Assembly: GCF_026151205.1 (NCBI RefSeq) | Contig: NC_087077.1 | Coordinates: forward strand, 6,534,483 to 6,598,482 | Direction of reading: 5' to 3' | Source: Bolinopsis microptera | Taxonomy: Eukaryota; Ctenophora; Tentaculata; Lobata; Bolinopsidae | Length of the DNA stretch: 64,000 bases | Part shown: one piece after another, positions 23,045 to 36,336 of the stretch | Position numbering within the stretch: the stretch's first letter is position 1 | Layout: every line of letters starts with the position of its first letter | The notes under the pieces: generated by a model | Seen by the model: the letters and a program-made list of their open reading frames with translations, nothing else | Database searches by the model: none | Told to the model about the DNA's origin: nothing | Program-made: the position numbers and the translations under genes

Positions 23045-24030
23045 GAAATACAGGGTATACGGGGTATACCCTACCCTACTTCCCTACTACCGGGTATACA
23101 GTATTGAAATACAGGATATACCAGGTATACCCTACCCTACTACCCTACTATCGGGTAAACAGTATTGAAATACAGGATATACCGGGTATACCCTACCCAA
23201 CTACCCTACTACCGGTATACAGTATTGAAATACAGGATATACCGGGTATACCCTACCCTACTACCCTACTACCGGGTATACAATATTGAAATACAGGATA
23301 TACCGAGTATACCCTACCCTACTACCCTACTACCGGGTATACAGTATTGAAATACAGGATATACGGGGTATACCCTACCCTACTACCCTACTACCGGGTA
23401 TACAGTATTGAAATACAGGATAAACGGGGTATACCCTACCCTACTACCCTACTACCGGTATACAGTATTGAAATAAAGGATATACGGGGTATACCCTACC
23501 CTACTACCCTACTACCGGGTATACAGTATTGAAATACAGGATATACGGGGTATACCCTACCCTACTACCCTACTACCGGGTATACAGTATTGAAATACAG
23601 GATAAACGGGGTATACCCTACCCTACTACCCTACTACCGGTATACAGTATTGAAATAAAGGATATACGGGGTATACCCTACCCTACTACCCTACTACCGG
23701 GTATACAGTATTGAAATACAGGATATACCGAGTATACCCTACCCTACTACCCTACTACCGGGTATACAGTATTGAAATACAGGATATACGGGGTATACCC
23801 TACCCTACTACCCTACTACCGGGTATACAGTATTGAAATACAGGATAAACGGGGTATACCCTACCCTACTACCCTACTACCGGTATACAGTATTGAAAAA
23901 AAGGATATACGGGGTATACCCTACCCTACTACCCTACTACCGGGTATACAGTATTGAAATACAGGATATACCGGGTATACCCTACCCTACTACCCGTCTA
24001 CCCTACTACCGGGTATACAGTATTGAAATT
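23045..24030. repeat. 61-bp minisatellite, about 16 copies
   Basis: Units of 60-61 bp start with GTATTGAAATACAGGATATA and contain CCCTACCCTACTACCCTACT and GGTATAC-rich ends. Groups of three (61+60+61) recur with a 182-bp period between 23347 and 23714, so there is higher-order structure. Short 61-codon frames reflect the unit length. Confidence 0.96.
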
Positions 24031-24600
24031 GGTTGACCATATCGAATATCGATGTCTTAAAAATCAAGCGAGTTTAAAATTTAAGGCAACTAGACTTTTA
24101 ACAGATATTGTAGGTTTATAACAATTTCCCGAGAAGAGATCAAGTTTGTGAAATTTAAATACTACTGTCTGGAGCGGGGGATGTCGCATTTGTGAAGCCT
24201 TACTTTGAATTGTTTAGACAATATTAGACAGCTGTCTAACTCCCTAGAGTCTAGTCAACCCTTAACGCAGATACATTAACTAAAATGTATTAATCAATTG
24301 ATGTGCATAATGGTGGGGAGGTTTTGAAAACACGTGACATGTTGGTCACTGTCATCTGCCAGAAAAAACATTCACTTCCCACCTGTTTCCAGATCAATAT
24401 AATTATACGCTAGATTTATACCCACAAATAGATTCGTTAGTGTTTCAGCTGTAACAAACGATAGATCAAAATATAAATTGTGGACAAAATTGTGCAGCTA
24501 TTTAGTCATTAACTTAGATTAAAATTCTATGAGTACATCGAAAACAATGACGGGCTCGGCCCCTAATTATTGCACTTCAGTTTGCATATACAGTGCTAAA
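24031..24600. other. Intergenic DNA, no gene recognised
   Basis: AT-rich, no coding signal seen. Confidence 0.6.
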
Positions 24601-24623
24601 CCTCTACAGATTACTGAATACAG

Positions 24624-24682
24624 TAATACCCCGATTTACCGCGGTTAATCGGGGTTTGCGGTAATTAATCGGGGTTTTATAG
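24624..24682. repeat. Possible pogo/Tigger-like terminal fragment
   Basis: CAGTAATACCCCGATTTACC resembles the terminal repeats of pogo/Tigger elements, and AATCGGGGT recurs twice just downstream. No partner end was found, so this is at most a fragment. Confidence 0.35.
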
Positions 24683-24768
24683 TATCGTTCAGTTATTTAA
24701 ATCCAAAATCGAAGAAGATCGAAGAAAATGTATTCTTGATCTCTTCATTCCGAGTTTAATGTTGTCAT

Positions 24769-24900
24769 AATAAGGAACGTACTAAGGGACGCAGTAAGGG
24801 ACGCAGTAAGGGACGTACTAAGGGACGTAGTAAGGGACGTAGTAAGGAACGTAGTAAGGGACGTAGTAAGGGACGTAGTAAGGAACGTAGTGAGGGACGT
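24769..24900. repeat. 12-bp AGTAAGGGACGT array
   Basis: About eleven copies of AGTAAGGGACGT with small variants (ACTAAGGGACGC, AGTAAGGAACGT). Confidence 0.93.
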
Positions 24901-25401
24901 AATCATCAGCTGGACAAGCCACGAAGTCGGAAGTGCGAATCTAATAATCTAATATATTATATCATAATATATATATTTATATATCTAATAATGAACGGGC
25001 CTTCTCTATCAGGATTTTATGAGAGGTTTATTGACAATCTGCGAAGAAATGAAAGTGAAATTATTCTTTAAGTGATCGGAATTTAATAACACTAGCAGGA
25101 ACCCGTCTAACTAATATAACTTAAATAAATATTTAGCGAAATAAAATTAAAATACTGTTACAGGTTAATGAAATTCGACCAGTTTCCAAATTGAAGTGTG
25201 TGCATAATATGTTTTATACAAAATTTATACAAGTGAATACATTATATAAGCATATTACATACAAGTTCATAAAATACAAATTTACAAAATAATGCAGCTC
25301 ATAATAATTGAAATCATTAATTGAATTGTCCAAGATTCAATCAAGTATACCGAGTTTGACACTGAAAGTTTCCAGGAATTTGGTAGATTAACTAATTCTT
25401 A
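24901..25401. other. AT-rich DNA, no gene recognised
   Basis: Includes at 25088-25110 the reverse-oriented terminal fragment of the dispersed hairpin repeat (CTAGCAGGAACCCGTCTAAC). Confidence 0.55.
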
Positions 25402-25689
25402 CACCCCAGTTCCATGGCCGGATATAATGCCAAATTATTAGACGGAGATCGTCTACTGATATTTCTCCGGATATTTCTCCGGTTTGCAGTTCCACGACCG
25501 GAGACCATCTACGGTAATTTTGTTGATTCTGTATGATTCTGTATGAATTAATCTCCGAGAAATTCCCGGAGAGCTTCATCTCCGTCTAATACAGTAGACG
25601 GAGCCGGAGAATCATCTCCGGAGATGATCTACGGGAAATGGACATCCGTCTAATAATTTGGCATAGTATCCGGCTGTGGAACTGGGGTG
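25402..25689. mobile_element. 288-bp MITE, PIF/Harbinger-like, copy 1
   Basis: Long terminal inverted repeats: CACCCCAGTTCCA..GCCGGATA..TGCCAAATTATTAGACGG on the left, its complement on the right, about 45 bp with few mismatches. TTA on both sides (25399-25401, 25690-25692) fits the TWA target duplication of PIF/Harbinger elements. The interior is rich in TCTCCGG/CCGGAGA motifs in both orientations. No transposase. A diverged copy lies at 44846-45153. Confidence 0.8.
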
Positions 25690-25694
25690 TTACC

Positions 25695-25815
25695 TTAAAT
25701 ACATTAAATGAATGACCTCAAGCGTTCATTTTAATGTCCGTTCAAAATTATGTTCGTTCATGCGCAATGTCCGTCCGGTCAAATAAGGTCCGATAAGGTA
25801 TTATTACTACTGATA
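25695..25815 (-). repeat. GAACGGAC dispersed repeat, copy 1
   Basis: Carries repeated GTCCGTTC/TTCGTTCA words and ends GGTCAAATAAGGTCCGATAAGG. The reverse complement appears at 40118-40195 and a weaker copy at 45185-45240. Unknown class. Confidence 0.55.
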
Positions 25816-27570
25816 AGGTATGTCACTTAGTCACTTCTTGTAATAGTATTACAAGAAGTACTAGTACTAATACTGCATCAAACTTAGTCGATAAAGTAAA
25901 TATAAACTTCTCGATAGTTTTAATTTTGAATGCTTTACATGTACCATTGTGACCTTGGTTAATATAATCGCCCGGGTTGCACTGATGGTATTGGTAGGCT
26001 GGATAGTGGATACTACTAGTACTACAATTTCCACACAGACGACCAGGCTAGCCAGGGGCTAGGCTCACCTAGTAGCTGTGATTGGTACAGGATTTACCCC
26101 ACTAGTTGCAGTAATATTTACCCTAATATAGGGGTGACGCAGGTATGCGAGGTGTAGTGTAATTACCAGATCTGCCGTCTAGCTAGAGTTCTTACTGGGT
26201 TATTAGGTTGCTGCCCACTGCTATCCTACCATCATTGGTTAAAGGCCGTGACTGAGTGGTAAAAGTTGGCGACTGTTCAGACAGAGGTTTTAATAATTTT
26301 GAGATAAATTTAAACTAAGTTTTTGAGAGGGTTGCAGATTCCGAAGCCCCCTCAAAAGCAACACTTCAGTATGAACAGACGCTGAAAGCCCACCGACTCG
26401 CTCATTTCTTGCCCCTTTTTTTCCCAAAAATGCCAAATCGCATATACAATGTATATTATACATGCACAAAATCAAAATGAAACGCTCCACTTGTACCTAC
26501 TGGTCTCCTCACCACGTCATGTACCCATATTTGGAATAATTATGCACCAAATTTGATAGTTTTCCTTCGTATATTACAACTATAGCCTCCCAACCTTTCG
26601 TATATTACCTCAGGTTATATCAGGATATTATAAAGACAAAACTTCGCAATTTACATGAATCGTTGATCATTTATTTTTAGAAATACTCATCTGTATACTA
26701 TAAAATATACTATTTACAAAAATACTATAAAAAATGCTATTAAAAAAAATACTATACTAGTGCCGTTGAGACCATTACAGCTAAATCTCATCCGATACTT
26801 GAAAAGAAATTGATTTCTCGACTACAATAGAAAAATAGAAAAGTCTCTAAACTCTGTTGATAAGTTAGAGTAGCTAACTTGGACATTTCCAACTAACTCA
26901 CGTGTTGGAGCAGTGGTAGGTAGTGTAGTGGATGAGTCGCTACGTCACGTGGTGTCTCTTATCTTGGTATCAGCTTTTATTTAGATAAAACCTGCACATT
27001 CAGCGTAACCATTACAAAATTTCGGGAAAAAATGTTTCGTCCAAAGTGATCAAATTGCATGAGACGTGTTACACCATACACCAAAACAGGGCATAGCCCA
27101 AATGACTTCACAGGAAGTTCGGTCAACCATTTTGCGCGCCATTTCCACACCAAACTAAATGTTGTTGAGAACATCTATCTCTATTTCTGTAATTGGCGAT
27201 TTTCTGGTTTGAAATCTGATTGAGAGTCTGTAACTCAGCTAGCTATTTCTTATGATATCGAGCTGAAATCGTACCTCAAAAGGCTGTGTTGCTAAGGTTT
27301 CTTTTTAAGTAATAAAGCGGACATTTTCATTTTCAGGCTTGTTTTGACCGAAAAGTCGATCAGGGAACATCGGATTGTTTTGATACAGATACTTGGTAAA
27401 TAAGTGTTCTCGAAATTCTGGCACAGTTTTTGATGCCCTCAAAATGTGCCCAGCCAACTGGAAAGTTGATTTTTTGGACCTCAAAGTCACAAAAGTTTAT
27501 TATTATATATACTTATAGGATTCTTTTTAATAAAATGTATAACACAAGGTGAAAAGCATAAAAATTAATG
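25816..27570. other. Intergenic DNA, no gene recognised
   Basis: Two minus-strand frames of about 60 codons (26977-27174, 27305-27490) show no known motif. The block AGCCCAAATGACTTCACAGG at 27095 recurs in reverse near 36604-36623, so part of this is a dispersed repeat. Confidence 0.5.
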
Positions 27571-27666
27571 TTCCGTGTTATAATTATGTGCAGTTCGTTA
27601 TGTTCCGTGTGATAATTATGTGCAGTTCGTTATGTTCCGTGTAATAATTATGTGCAGTTCGTTATG
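27571..27666. repeat. 32-bp tandem repeat, 3 copies
   Basis: Unit starts TTCCGTGTTATAATTATGTG and ends CAGTTCGTTATG; three nearly identical copies. Confidence 0.93.
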
Positions 27667-27960
27667 ATTTTTTTTCGGTGGGTATTCGAGAACCTACCGA
27701 GAAAAGAGAAATTACTAATATAAAGCATTGAAAAGAAAATGTATTAAATTAAATTTTTAAATATTTTTAAGGACAATGACGCCACCAAAATGAACATTTA
27801 AGTACAAGTTCATGACCAATGAAAGTTATTAGAACCCATGTCCCATACAACAAAATATTTTCCGTTTTTACAGTAGATTCAGCAGATTTTTCTTTTACAA
27901 AGCCGATGTCAAAGAGAGAATTTGTTGAAACTTGTCAGAGGAGGCATCATGAACAAGGAG

Positions 27961-30900
27961 TTTATTGCTCTGCAGTGGCGTAACCATGGTAACGTGGCGT
28001 AACGTTGCCTGTTATTGCTCTGCAGTGGCGTAACATTGCCTGTTATTGCTCTGCAGTGGCGTAACCATGGTAACGTGACGTAACGTTACCTGTTATTGCT
28101 CTGCAGTGGCGTAACGTTGCCTGTTATTGCTCTGCAGTGGCGTAACATTGCCTGTTATTGCTCTGCAGTGGCGTAACGTTGCCTGTTATTGCTCTGCAGT
28201 GGCGTAACGTTCTAACGTTGCCTGTTATTGCTCTGCAGTGGCGTAACGTTGCCTGTTATTGCTCTGCAGTGGCGTAACGTTGCCTGTTATTGCTCTGCAG
28301 TGACGTAACGTTGCCTGTTATTGCTCTGCAGTGGCGTAACGTTGCCTGTTATTGCTCTGCAGTGACGTAACGTTGCCTGTTATTGCTCTGCAGTGGCGTA
28401 ACGTTCTAACGTTGCCTGTTATTGCTCTGCAGTGGCGTAACGTTGCCTGTTATTGCTCTGCAGTGGCGTAACGTTGCCTGTTATTGCTCTGCAGTGACGT
28501 AACGTTGCCTGTTATTGCTCTGCAGTGGCGTAACGTTGCCTGTTATTGCTCTGCAGTAACGTAACATTGCCTGTTATTGCTCTGCAGTGGCGTAACCATG
28601 GTAACGTGACGTAACGTTACCTGTTATTGCTCTACAGTGGCGTAACGTTGCCTGTTATTGCTCTGCAGTGGCGTAACGTTGCCTGTTATTGCTCTGCAGT
28701 GACGTAACGTTGCCTGTTATTGCTCTGCAGTGGCGTAACGTTCTAACGTTGCCTGTTATTGCTCTGCAGTGGCGTAACGTTGCCTGTTATTGCTCTGCAG
28801 TGGCGTAACGTTGCCTGTTATTGCTCTGCAGTGACGTAACGTTGCCTGTTATTGCTCTGCAGTGGCGTAACGTTGCCTGTTATTGCTCTGCAGTGACGTA
28901 ACGTTGCCTGTTATTGCTCTGCAGTGACGTAACGTTGCCTGTTATTGCTCTGCAGTGGCGTAACGTTGCCTGTTATTGCTCTGCAGTGCGTAACGTTGCC
29001 TGTTATTGCTCTGCAGTGGCGTAACGTTGCCTGTTATTGCTCTGCAGTGGCGTAACGTTGCCTGTTATTGCTCTGCAGTGGCGTAACGTTCTAACGTTGC
29101 CTGTTATTGCTCTGCAGTGGCGTAACGTTGCCTGTTATTGCTCTGCAGTGGCGTAACGTTGCCTGTTATTGCTCTGCAGTGACGTAACGTTGCCTGTTAT
29201 TGCTCTGCAGTGGCGTAACGTTGCCTGTTATTGCTCTGCAGTGGCGTAACGTTGCCTGTTATTGCTCTGCAGTGGCGTAACGTTCTAACGTTGCCTGTTA
29301 TTGCTCTGCAGTGGCGTAACGTTGCCTGTTATTGCTCTGCAGTGGCGTAACGTTGCCTGTTATTGCTCTGCAGTGGCGTAACGTTCTAACGTTGCCTGTT
29401 ATTGCTCTGCAGTGGCGTAACGTTGCCTGTTATTGCTCTGCAGTGGCGTAACGTTGCCTGTTATTGCTCTGCAGTGCGTAACGTTGCCTGTTATTGCTCT
29501 GCAGTGGCGTAACGTTGCCTGTTATTGCTCTGCAGTGGCGTAACGTTGCCTGTTATTGCTCTGCAGTGACGTAACGTTGCCTGTTATTGCTCTGCAGTGA
29601 CGTAACGTTGCCTGTTACTGCTCTGCAGTGACGTAACGTTGCCTGTTATTGCTCTGCAGTGACGTAACGTTGCCTGTTATTGCTCTGCAGTGGCGTAACG
29701 TTGCCTGTTATTGCTCTGCAGTGGCGTAACGTTGCCTGTTATTGCTCTGCAGTGGCGTAACGTTGCCTGTTATTGCTCTGCAGTGACGTAACGTTGCCTG
29801 TTATTGCTCTGCAGTGGCGTAACGTTGCCTGTTATTGCTCTGCAGTGGCGTAACGTTCTAACGTTGCCTGTTATTGCTCTGCAGTGGCGTAACGTTGCCT
29901 GTTATTGCTCTGCAGTGGCGTAACGTTGCCTGTTATTGCTCTGCAGTGGCGTAACGTTCTAACGTTGCCTGTTATTGCTCTGCAGTGGCGTAACGTTGCC
30001 TGTTATTGCTCTGCAGTGGCGTAACGTTGCCTGTTATTGCTCTGCAGTGGCGTAACGTTCTAACGTTGCCTGTTATTGCTCTGCAGTGGCGTAACGTTGC
30101 CTGTTATTGCTCTGCAGTGGCGTAACGTTGCCTGTTATTGCTCTGCAGTGGCGTAACGTTGCCTGTTATTGCTCTGCAGTGGCGTAACGTTGCCTGTTAT
30201 TGCTCTGCAGTGGCGTAACGTTGCCTGTTATTGCTCTGCAGTGGCGTGCTGTTGCCTGTTATTGCTCTGCAGTGGCGTAACGTTGCCTGTTATTGCTCTG
30301 CAGTGGCGTAACGTTGCCTGTTATTGCTTTGCAGTGGCGTAACGTTGCCTGTTATTGCTCTGCAGTGGCGTAACGTTGCCTGTTATTGCTCTGCAGTGGC
30401 GTAACGTTGCCTGTTATTGCTCTGCAGTGGCGTAACGTTGCCTGTTATTGCTCTGCAGTGGCGTAACGTTGCTTGTTAGTGCTCTGCAGTGGCGTAACGT
30501 TGCCTGTTATTGCTCTGCAGTGGCGTAAAGTTGCCTGTTATTGCTCTGCAGTGACGTAACGTTGCCTGTTATTGCTCTGCAGTGGCGTAACGTTCTAACG
30601 TTGCCTGTTATTGCTCTGCAGTGGCGTAACGTTGCCTGTTATTGCTCTGCAGTGGCGTAACGTTGCCTGTTATTGCTCTGCAGTGGCGTAACGTTGCCTG
30701 TTATTGCTCTGCAGTGGCGTAACGTTCTAACGTTGCCTGTTATTGCTCTGCAGTGGCGTAACGTTGCCTGTTATTGCTCTGCAGTGGCGTAACGTTGCCT
30801 GTTATTGCTCTGCAGTGGCGTAACGTTGCCTGTTATTGCTCTGCAGTGGCGTAACGTTGCCTGTTATTGCTCTGCAGTGGCGTAACGTTCTAACGTTGCC

Positions 30901-33900
30901 TGTTATTGCTCTGCAGTGGCGTAACGTTGCCTGTTATTGCTCTGCAGTGGCGTAACGTTGCCTGTTATTGCACTGCAGTGGCGTAACGTTGCCTGTTATT
31001 GCTCTGCAGTGGCGTAACGTTGCCTGTTATTGCTCTGTAGTGGCGTAACGTTGCCTGTTATTGCTCTGCAGTGGCGTAACGTTGCCTGTTATTGATCTGC
31101 AGTGGCGTAACGTTGCCTGTTATTGCTCTGCAGTGACGTAACGTTGCCTGTTATTGCTCTGCAGTGGCGTAACGTTGCTTGTTAGTGCTCTGCAGTGGCG
31201 TAACGTTGCCTGTTATTGCTCTGCAGTGGCGTAAAGTTGCCTGTTATTGCTCTGCAGTGACGTAACGTTGCCTGTTATTGCTCTGCAGTGGCGTAACGTT
31301 CTAACGTTGCCTGTTATTGCTCTGCAGTGGCGTAACGTTGCCTGTTATTGCTCTGCAGTGGCGTAACGTTGCCTGTTATTGCTCTGCAGTGGCGTAACGT
31401 TGTCTGTTATTGCTCTGCAGTGGCGTAACGTTCTAACGTTGCCTGTTATTGCTCTGCAGTGGCGTAACGTTGCCTGTTATTGCTCTGCAGTGGCGTAACG
31501 TTGCCTGTTATTGCTCTGCAGTGGCGTAACGTTCTAACGTTGCCTGTTATTGCTCTGCAGTGGCGTAACGTTGCCTGTTATTGCTCTGCAGTGGCGTAAC
31601 GTTGCCTGTTATTGCTCTGCAGTGGCGTAACGTTGCCTGTTATTGCTCTGTAGTGGCGTAACGTTGCCTGTTATTGCTCTGCAGTGACGTAACGTTGCCT
31701 GTTATTGCTCTGCAGTGACGTAACGTTGCCTGTTATTGCTCTGCAGTGGCGTAACGTTGCCTGTTATTGCTCTGTAGTGGCGTAACGTTGCCTGTTATTG
31801 CTCTGCAGTGGCGTAACGTTGCCTGTTATTGCTCTGCAGTGGCGTAACGTTGCCTGTTATTGCTCTGCAGTGACGTAACGTTGCCTGTTATTGCTCTGCA
31901 GTGGCGTAACGTTGCCTGTTATTGCTCTGCAGTGACGTAACGTTGCCTGTTATTGCTCTGCAGTGACGTAACGTTGCCTGTTATTGCTCTGCAGTGGCGT
32001 AACGTTGCCTGTTATTGCTCTGCAGTGACGTAACGTTGCCTGTTATTGCTCTGCAGTGGCGTAACGTTGCCTGTTATTGCTCTGCAGTGACGTAACGTTG
32101 CCTGTTATTGCTCTGCAGTGGCGTAACGTTGTCTGTTATTGCTCTGCAGTGACGTAACGTTGCCTGTTATTGCTCTGCAGTGGCGTGCTGTTGCCTGTTA
32201 TTGCTCTGCAGTGGCGTAACGTTGCCTGTTATTGCTCTGCAGTGGCGTAACGCTGCCTGTTATTGCTCTGCAGTGGCGTAACGTTGCCTGTTATTGCTCT
32301 GCAGTGGCGTAACGTTGCCTGTTATTGCTCTGCAGTGACGTAACGTTGCCTGTTATTGCTCTGCAGTGGCGTAACGTTGCCTGTTATTGCTCTGCAGTAA
32401 CGTAACATTGCCTGTTATTGCTCTGCAGTGGCGTAACCATGGTAACGTGACGTAACGTTACCTGTTATTGCTCTACAGTGGCGTAACGTTGCCTGTTATT
32501 GCTCTGCAGTGGCGTAACGTTGCCTGTTATTGCTCTGCAGTGACGTAACGTTGCCTGTTATTGCTCTGCAGTGGCGTAACGTTCTAACGTTGCCTGTTAT
32601 TGCTCTGCAGTGGCGTAACGTTGCCTGTTATTGCTCTGCAGTGGCGTAACGTTGCCTGTTATTGCTCTGCAGTGACGTAACGTTGCCTGTTATTGCTCTG
32701 CAGTGGCGTAACGTTGCCTGTTATTGCTCTGCAGTGACGTAACGTTGCCTGTTATTGCTCTGCAGTGACGTAACGTTGCCTGTTATTGCTCTGCAGTGGC
32801 GTAACGTTGCCTGTTATTGCTCTGCAGTGCGTAACGTTGCCTGTTATTGCTCTGCAGTGGCGTAACGTTGCCTGTTATTGCTCTGCAGTGGCGTAACGTT
32901 CTAACGTTGCCTGTTATTGCTCTGCAGTGGCGTAACGTTGCCTGTTATTGCTCTGCAGTGGCGTAACGTTGCCTGTTATTGCTCTGCAGTGACGTAACGT
33001 TGCCTGTTATTGCTCTGCAGTGGCGTAACGTTGCCTGTTATTGCTCTGCAGTGGCGTAACGTTGCCTGTTATTGCTCTGCAGTGGCGTAACGTTCTAACG
33101 TTGCCTGTTATTGCTCTGCAGTGGCGTAACGTTGCCTGTTATTGCTCTGCAGTGGCGTAACGTTGCCTGTTATTGCTCTGCAGTGGCGTAACGTTCTAAC
33201 GTTGCCTGTTATTGCTCTGCAGTGGCGTAACGTTGCCTGTTATTGCTCTGCAGTGGCGTAACGTTGCCTGTTATTGCTCTGCAGTGCGTAACGTTGCCTG
33301 TTATTGCTCTGCAGTGGCGTAACGTTGCCTGTTATTGCTCTGCAGTGGCGTAACGTTGCCTGTTATTGCTCTGCAGTGACGTAACGTTGCCTGTTATTGC
33401 TCTGCAGTGACGTAACGTTGCCTGTTATTGCTCTGCAGTGACGTAACGTTGCCTGTTATTGCTCTGCAGTGACGTAACGTTGCCTGTTATTGCTCTGCAG
33501 TGGCGTAACGTTGCCTGTTATTGCTCTGCAGTGGCGTAACGTTGCCTGTTATTGCTCTGCAGTGGCGTAACGTTGCCTGTTATTGCTCTGCAGTGACGTA
33601 ACGTTGCCTGTTATTGCTCTGCAGTGGCGTAACGTTGCCTGTTATTGCTCTGCAGTGGCGTAACGTTCTAACGTTGCCTGTTATTGCTCTGCAGTGGCGT
33701 AACGTTGCCTGTTATTGCTCTGCAGTGGCGTAACGTTGCCTGTTATTGCTCTGCAGTGGCGTAACGTTCTAACGTTGCCTGTTATTGCTCTGCAGTGGCG
33801 TAACGTTGCCTGTTATTGCTCTGCAGTGGCGTAACGTTGCCTGTTATTGCTCTGCAGTGGCGTAACGTTCTAACGTTGCCTGTTATTGCTCTGCAGTGGC

Positions 33901-36336
33901 GTAACGTTGCCTGTTATTGCTCTGCAGTGGCGTAACGTTGCCTGTTATTGCTCTGCAGTGGCGTAACGTTCTAACGTTGCCTGTTATTGCTCTGAAGTGG
34001 CGTAACGTTGCCTGTTATTGCTCTGCAGTGGCGTAACGTTGCCTGTTATTGCTCTGCAGTGGCGTAACGTTGCCTGTTATTGCTCTGCAGTGGCGTAACG
34101 TTGCCTGTTATTGCTCTGCAGTGGCGTAACGTTGCCTGTTATTGCTCTGCAGTGGCGTGCTGTTGCCTGTTATTGCTCTGCAGTGGCGTAACGTTGCCTG
34201 TTATTGCTCTGCAGTGGCGTAACGTTGCCTGTTATTGCTTTGCAGTGGCGTAACGTTGCCTGTTATTGCTCTGCAGTGGCGTAACGTTGCCTGTTATTGC
34301 TCTGCAGTGGCGTAACGTTGCCTGTTATTGCTCTGCAGTGGCGTAACGTTGCCTGTTATTGCTCTGCAGTGGCGTAACGTTGCTTGTTAGTGCTCTGCAG
34401 TGGCGTAACGTTGCCTGTTATTGCTCTGCAGTGGCGTAAAGTTGCCTGTTATTGCTCTGCAGTGACGTAACGTTGCCTGTTATTGCTCTGCAGTGGCGTA
34501 ACGTTCTAACGTTGCCTGTTATTGCTCTGCAGTGGCGTAACGTTGCCTGTTATTGCTCTGCAGTGGCGTAACGTTGCCTGTTATTGCTCTGCAGTGGCGT
34601 AACGTTGCCTGTTATTGCTCTGCAGTGGCGTAACGTTCTAACGTTGCCTGTTATTGCTCTGCAGTGGCGTAACGTTGCCTGTTATTGCTCTGCAGTGGCG
34701 TAACGTTGCCTGTTATTGCTCTGCAGTGGCGTAACGTTGCCTGTTATTGCTCTGCAGTGGCGTAACGTTGCCTGTTATTGCTCTGCAGTGGCGTAACGTT
34801 CTAACGTTGCCTGTTATTGCTCTGCAGTGGCGTAACGTTGCCTGTTATTGCTCTGCAGTGGCGTAACGTTGCCTGTTATTGCTCTGCAGTGGCGTAACGT
34901 TGCCTGTTATTGCTCTGCAGTGGCGTAACGTTGCCTGTTATTGCTCTGTAGTGGCGTAACGTTGCCTGTTATTGCTCTGCAGTGGCGTAACGTTGCCTGT
35001 TATTGATCTGCAGTGGCGTAACGTTGCCTGTTATTGCTCTGCAGTGACGTAACGTTGCCTGTTATTGCTCTGCAGTGGCGTAACGTTGCTTGTTAGTGCT
35101 CTGCAGTGGCGTAACGTTGCCTGTTATTGCTCTGCAGTGGCGTAAAGTTGCCTGTTATTGCTCTGCAGTGACGTAACGTTGCCTGTTATTGCTCTGCAGT
35201 GGCGTAACGTTCTAACGTTGCCTGTTATTGCTCTGCAGTGGCGTAACGTTGCCTGTTATTGCTCTGCAGTGGCGTAACGTTGCCTGTTATTGCTCTGCAG
35301 TGGCGTAACGTTGTCTGTTATTGCTCTGCAGTGGCGTAACGTTCTAACGTTGCCTGTTATTGCTCTGCAGTGGCGTAACGTTGCCTGTTATTGCTCTGCA
35401 GTGGCGTAACGTTGCCTGTTATTGCTCTGCAGTGGCGTAACGTTCTAACGTTGCCTGTTATTGCTCTGCAGTGGCGTAACGTTGCCTGTTATTGCTCTGC
35501 AGTGGCGTAACGTTGCCTGTTATTGCTCTGCAGTGGCGTAACGTTGCCTGTTATTGCTCTGTAGTGGCGTAACGTTGCCTGTTATTGCTCTGCAGTGACG
35601 TAACGTTGCCTGTTATTGCTCTGCAGTGACGTAACGTTGCCTGTTATTGCTCTGCAGTGGCGTAACGTTGCCTGTTATTGCTCTGTAGTGGCGTAACGTT
35701 GCCTGTTATTGCTCTGCAGTGGCGTAACGTTGCCTGTTATTGCTCTGCAGTGGCGTAACGTTGCCTGTTATTGCTCTGCAGTGACGTAACGTTGCCTGTT
35801 ATTGCTCTGCAGTGGCGTAACGTTGCCTGTTATTGCTCTGCAGTGACGTAACGTTGCCTGTTATTGCTCTGCAGTGACGTAACGTTGCCTGTTATTGCTC
35901 TGCAGTGGCGTAACGTTGCCTGTTATTGCTCTGCAGTGACGTAACGTTGTCTGTTATTGCTCTGCAGTGACGTAACGTTGTCTGTTATTGCTCTGCAGTG
36001 GCGTAACGTTGCCTGTTATTGCTCTGCAGTGACGTAACGTTGTCTGTTATTGCTCTGCAGTGACGTAACGTTGCCTGTTATTGCTCTGCAGTGGCGTGCT
36101 GTTGCCTGTTATTGCTCTGCAGTGGCGTAACGTTGCCTGTTATTGCTCTGCAGTGGCGTAACGCTGCCTGTTATTGCTCTGCAGTGGCGTTATGTTGCCT
36201 GTTAATGCTCTGCAGTGGCGTAAAGTTGCCTGTTATTGCTCTGCAGTGGCGTAAAGTTGCCTGTTATTGCTCTGCAGTGGCGTAACGTTGCCTGTTATTG
36301 CTCTGCAGTGGCGTAACGTTGCCTGTTATTGCTCTG
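27961..36336. repeat. 8.4-kb satellite of ~31-bp units with higher-order structure
   Basis: Roughly 260 copies of a ~31-bp unit, GCCTGTTATTGCTCTGCAGT then GGCGTAACGTT. Common variants: GACGT for GGCGT, an added TCTAACGT block, and a longer form with CCATGGTAACGTGACGTAAC. Rare variants act as markers: GCAGTAACGTAACATTG at 28553 and 32394 (3841 bp apart), GTGGCGTGCTG at 30241 and 34152, and at 32180 and 36091 (each 3911 bp apart), GCTTGTTAGTGC at about 30471, 31171, 34382 and 35091. The array is therefore built from segmental duplications of about 3.9 kb, with a nested ~0.7-kb period. No transcript or protein is implied. Confidence 0.97.

Noticed and set aside
26246-26300. tRNA or SINE head (TGACTGAGTGG resembles an A box)
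   Set aside because: No B box at the right distance and no cloverleaf.
27961-36336. CRISPR-like array
   Set aside because: Units are contiguous with no unique spacers, the host is a eukaryote and there are no cas genes.
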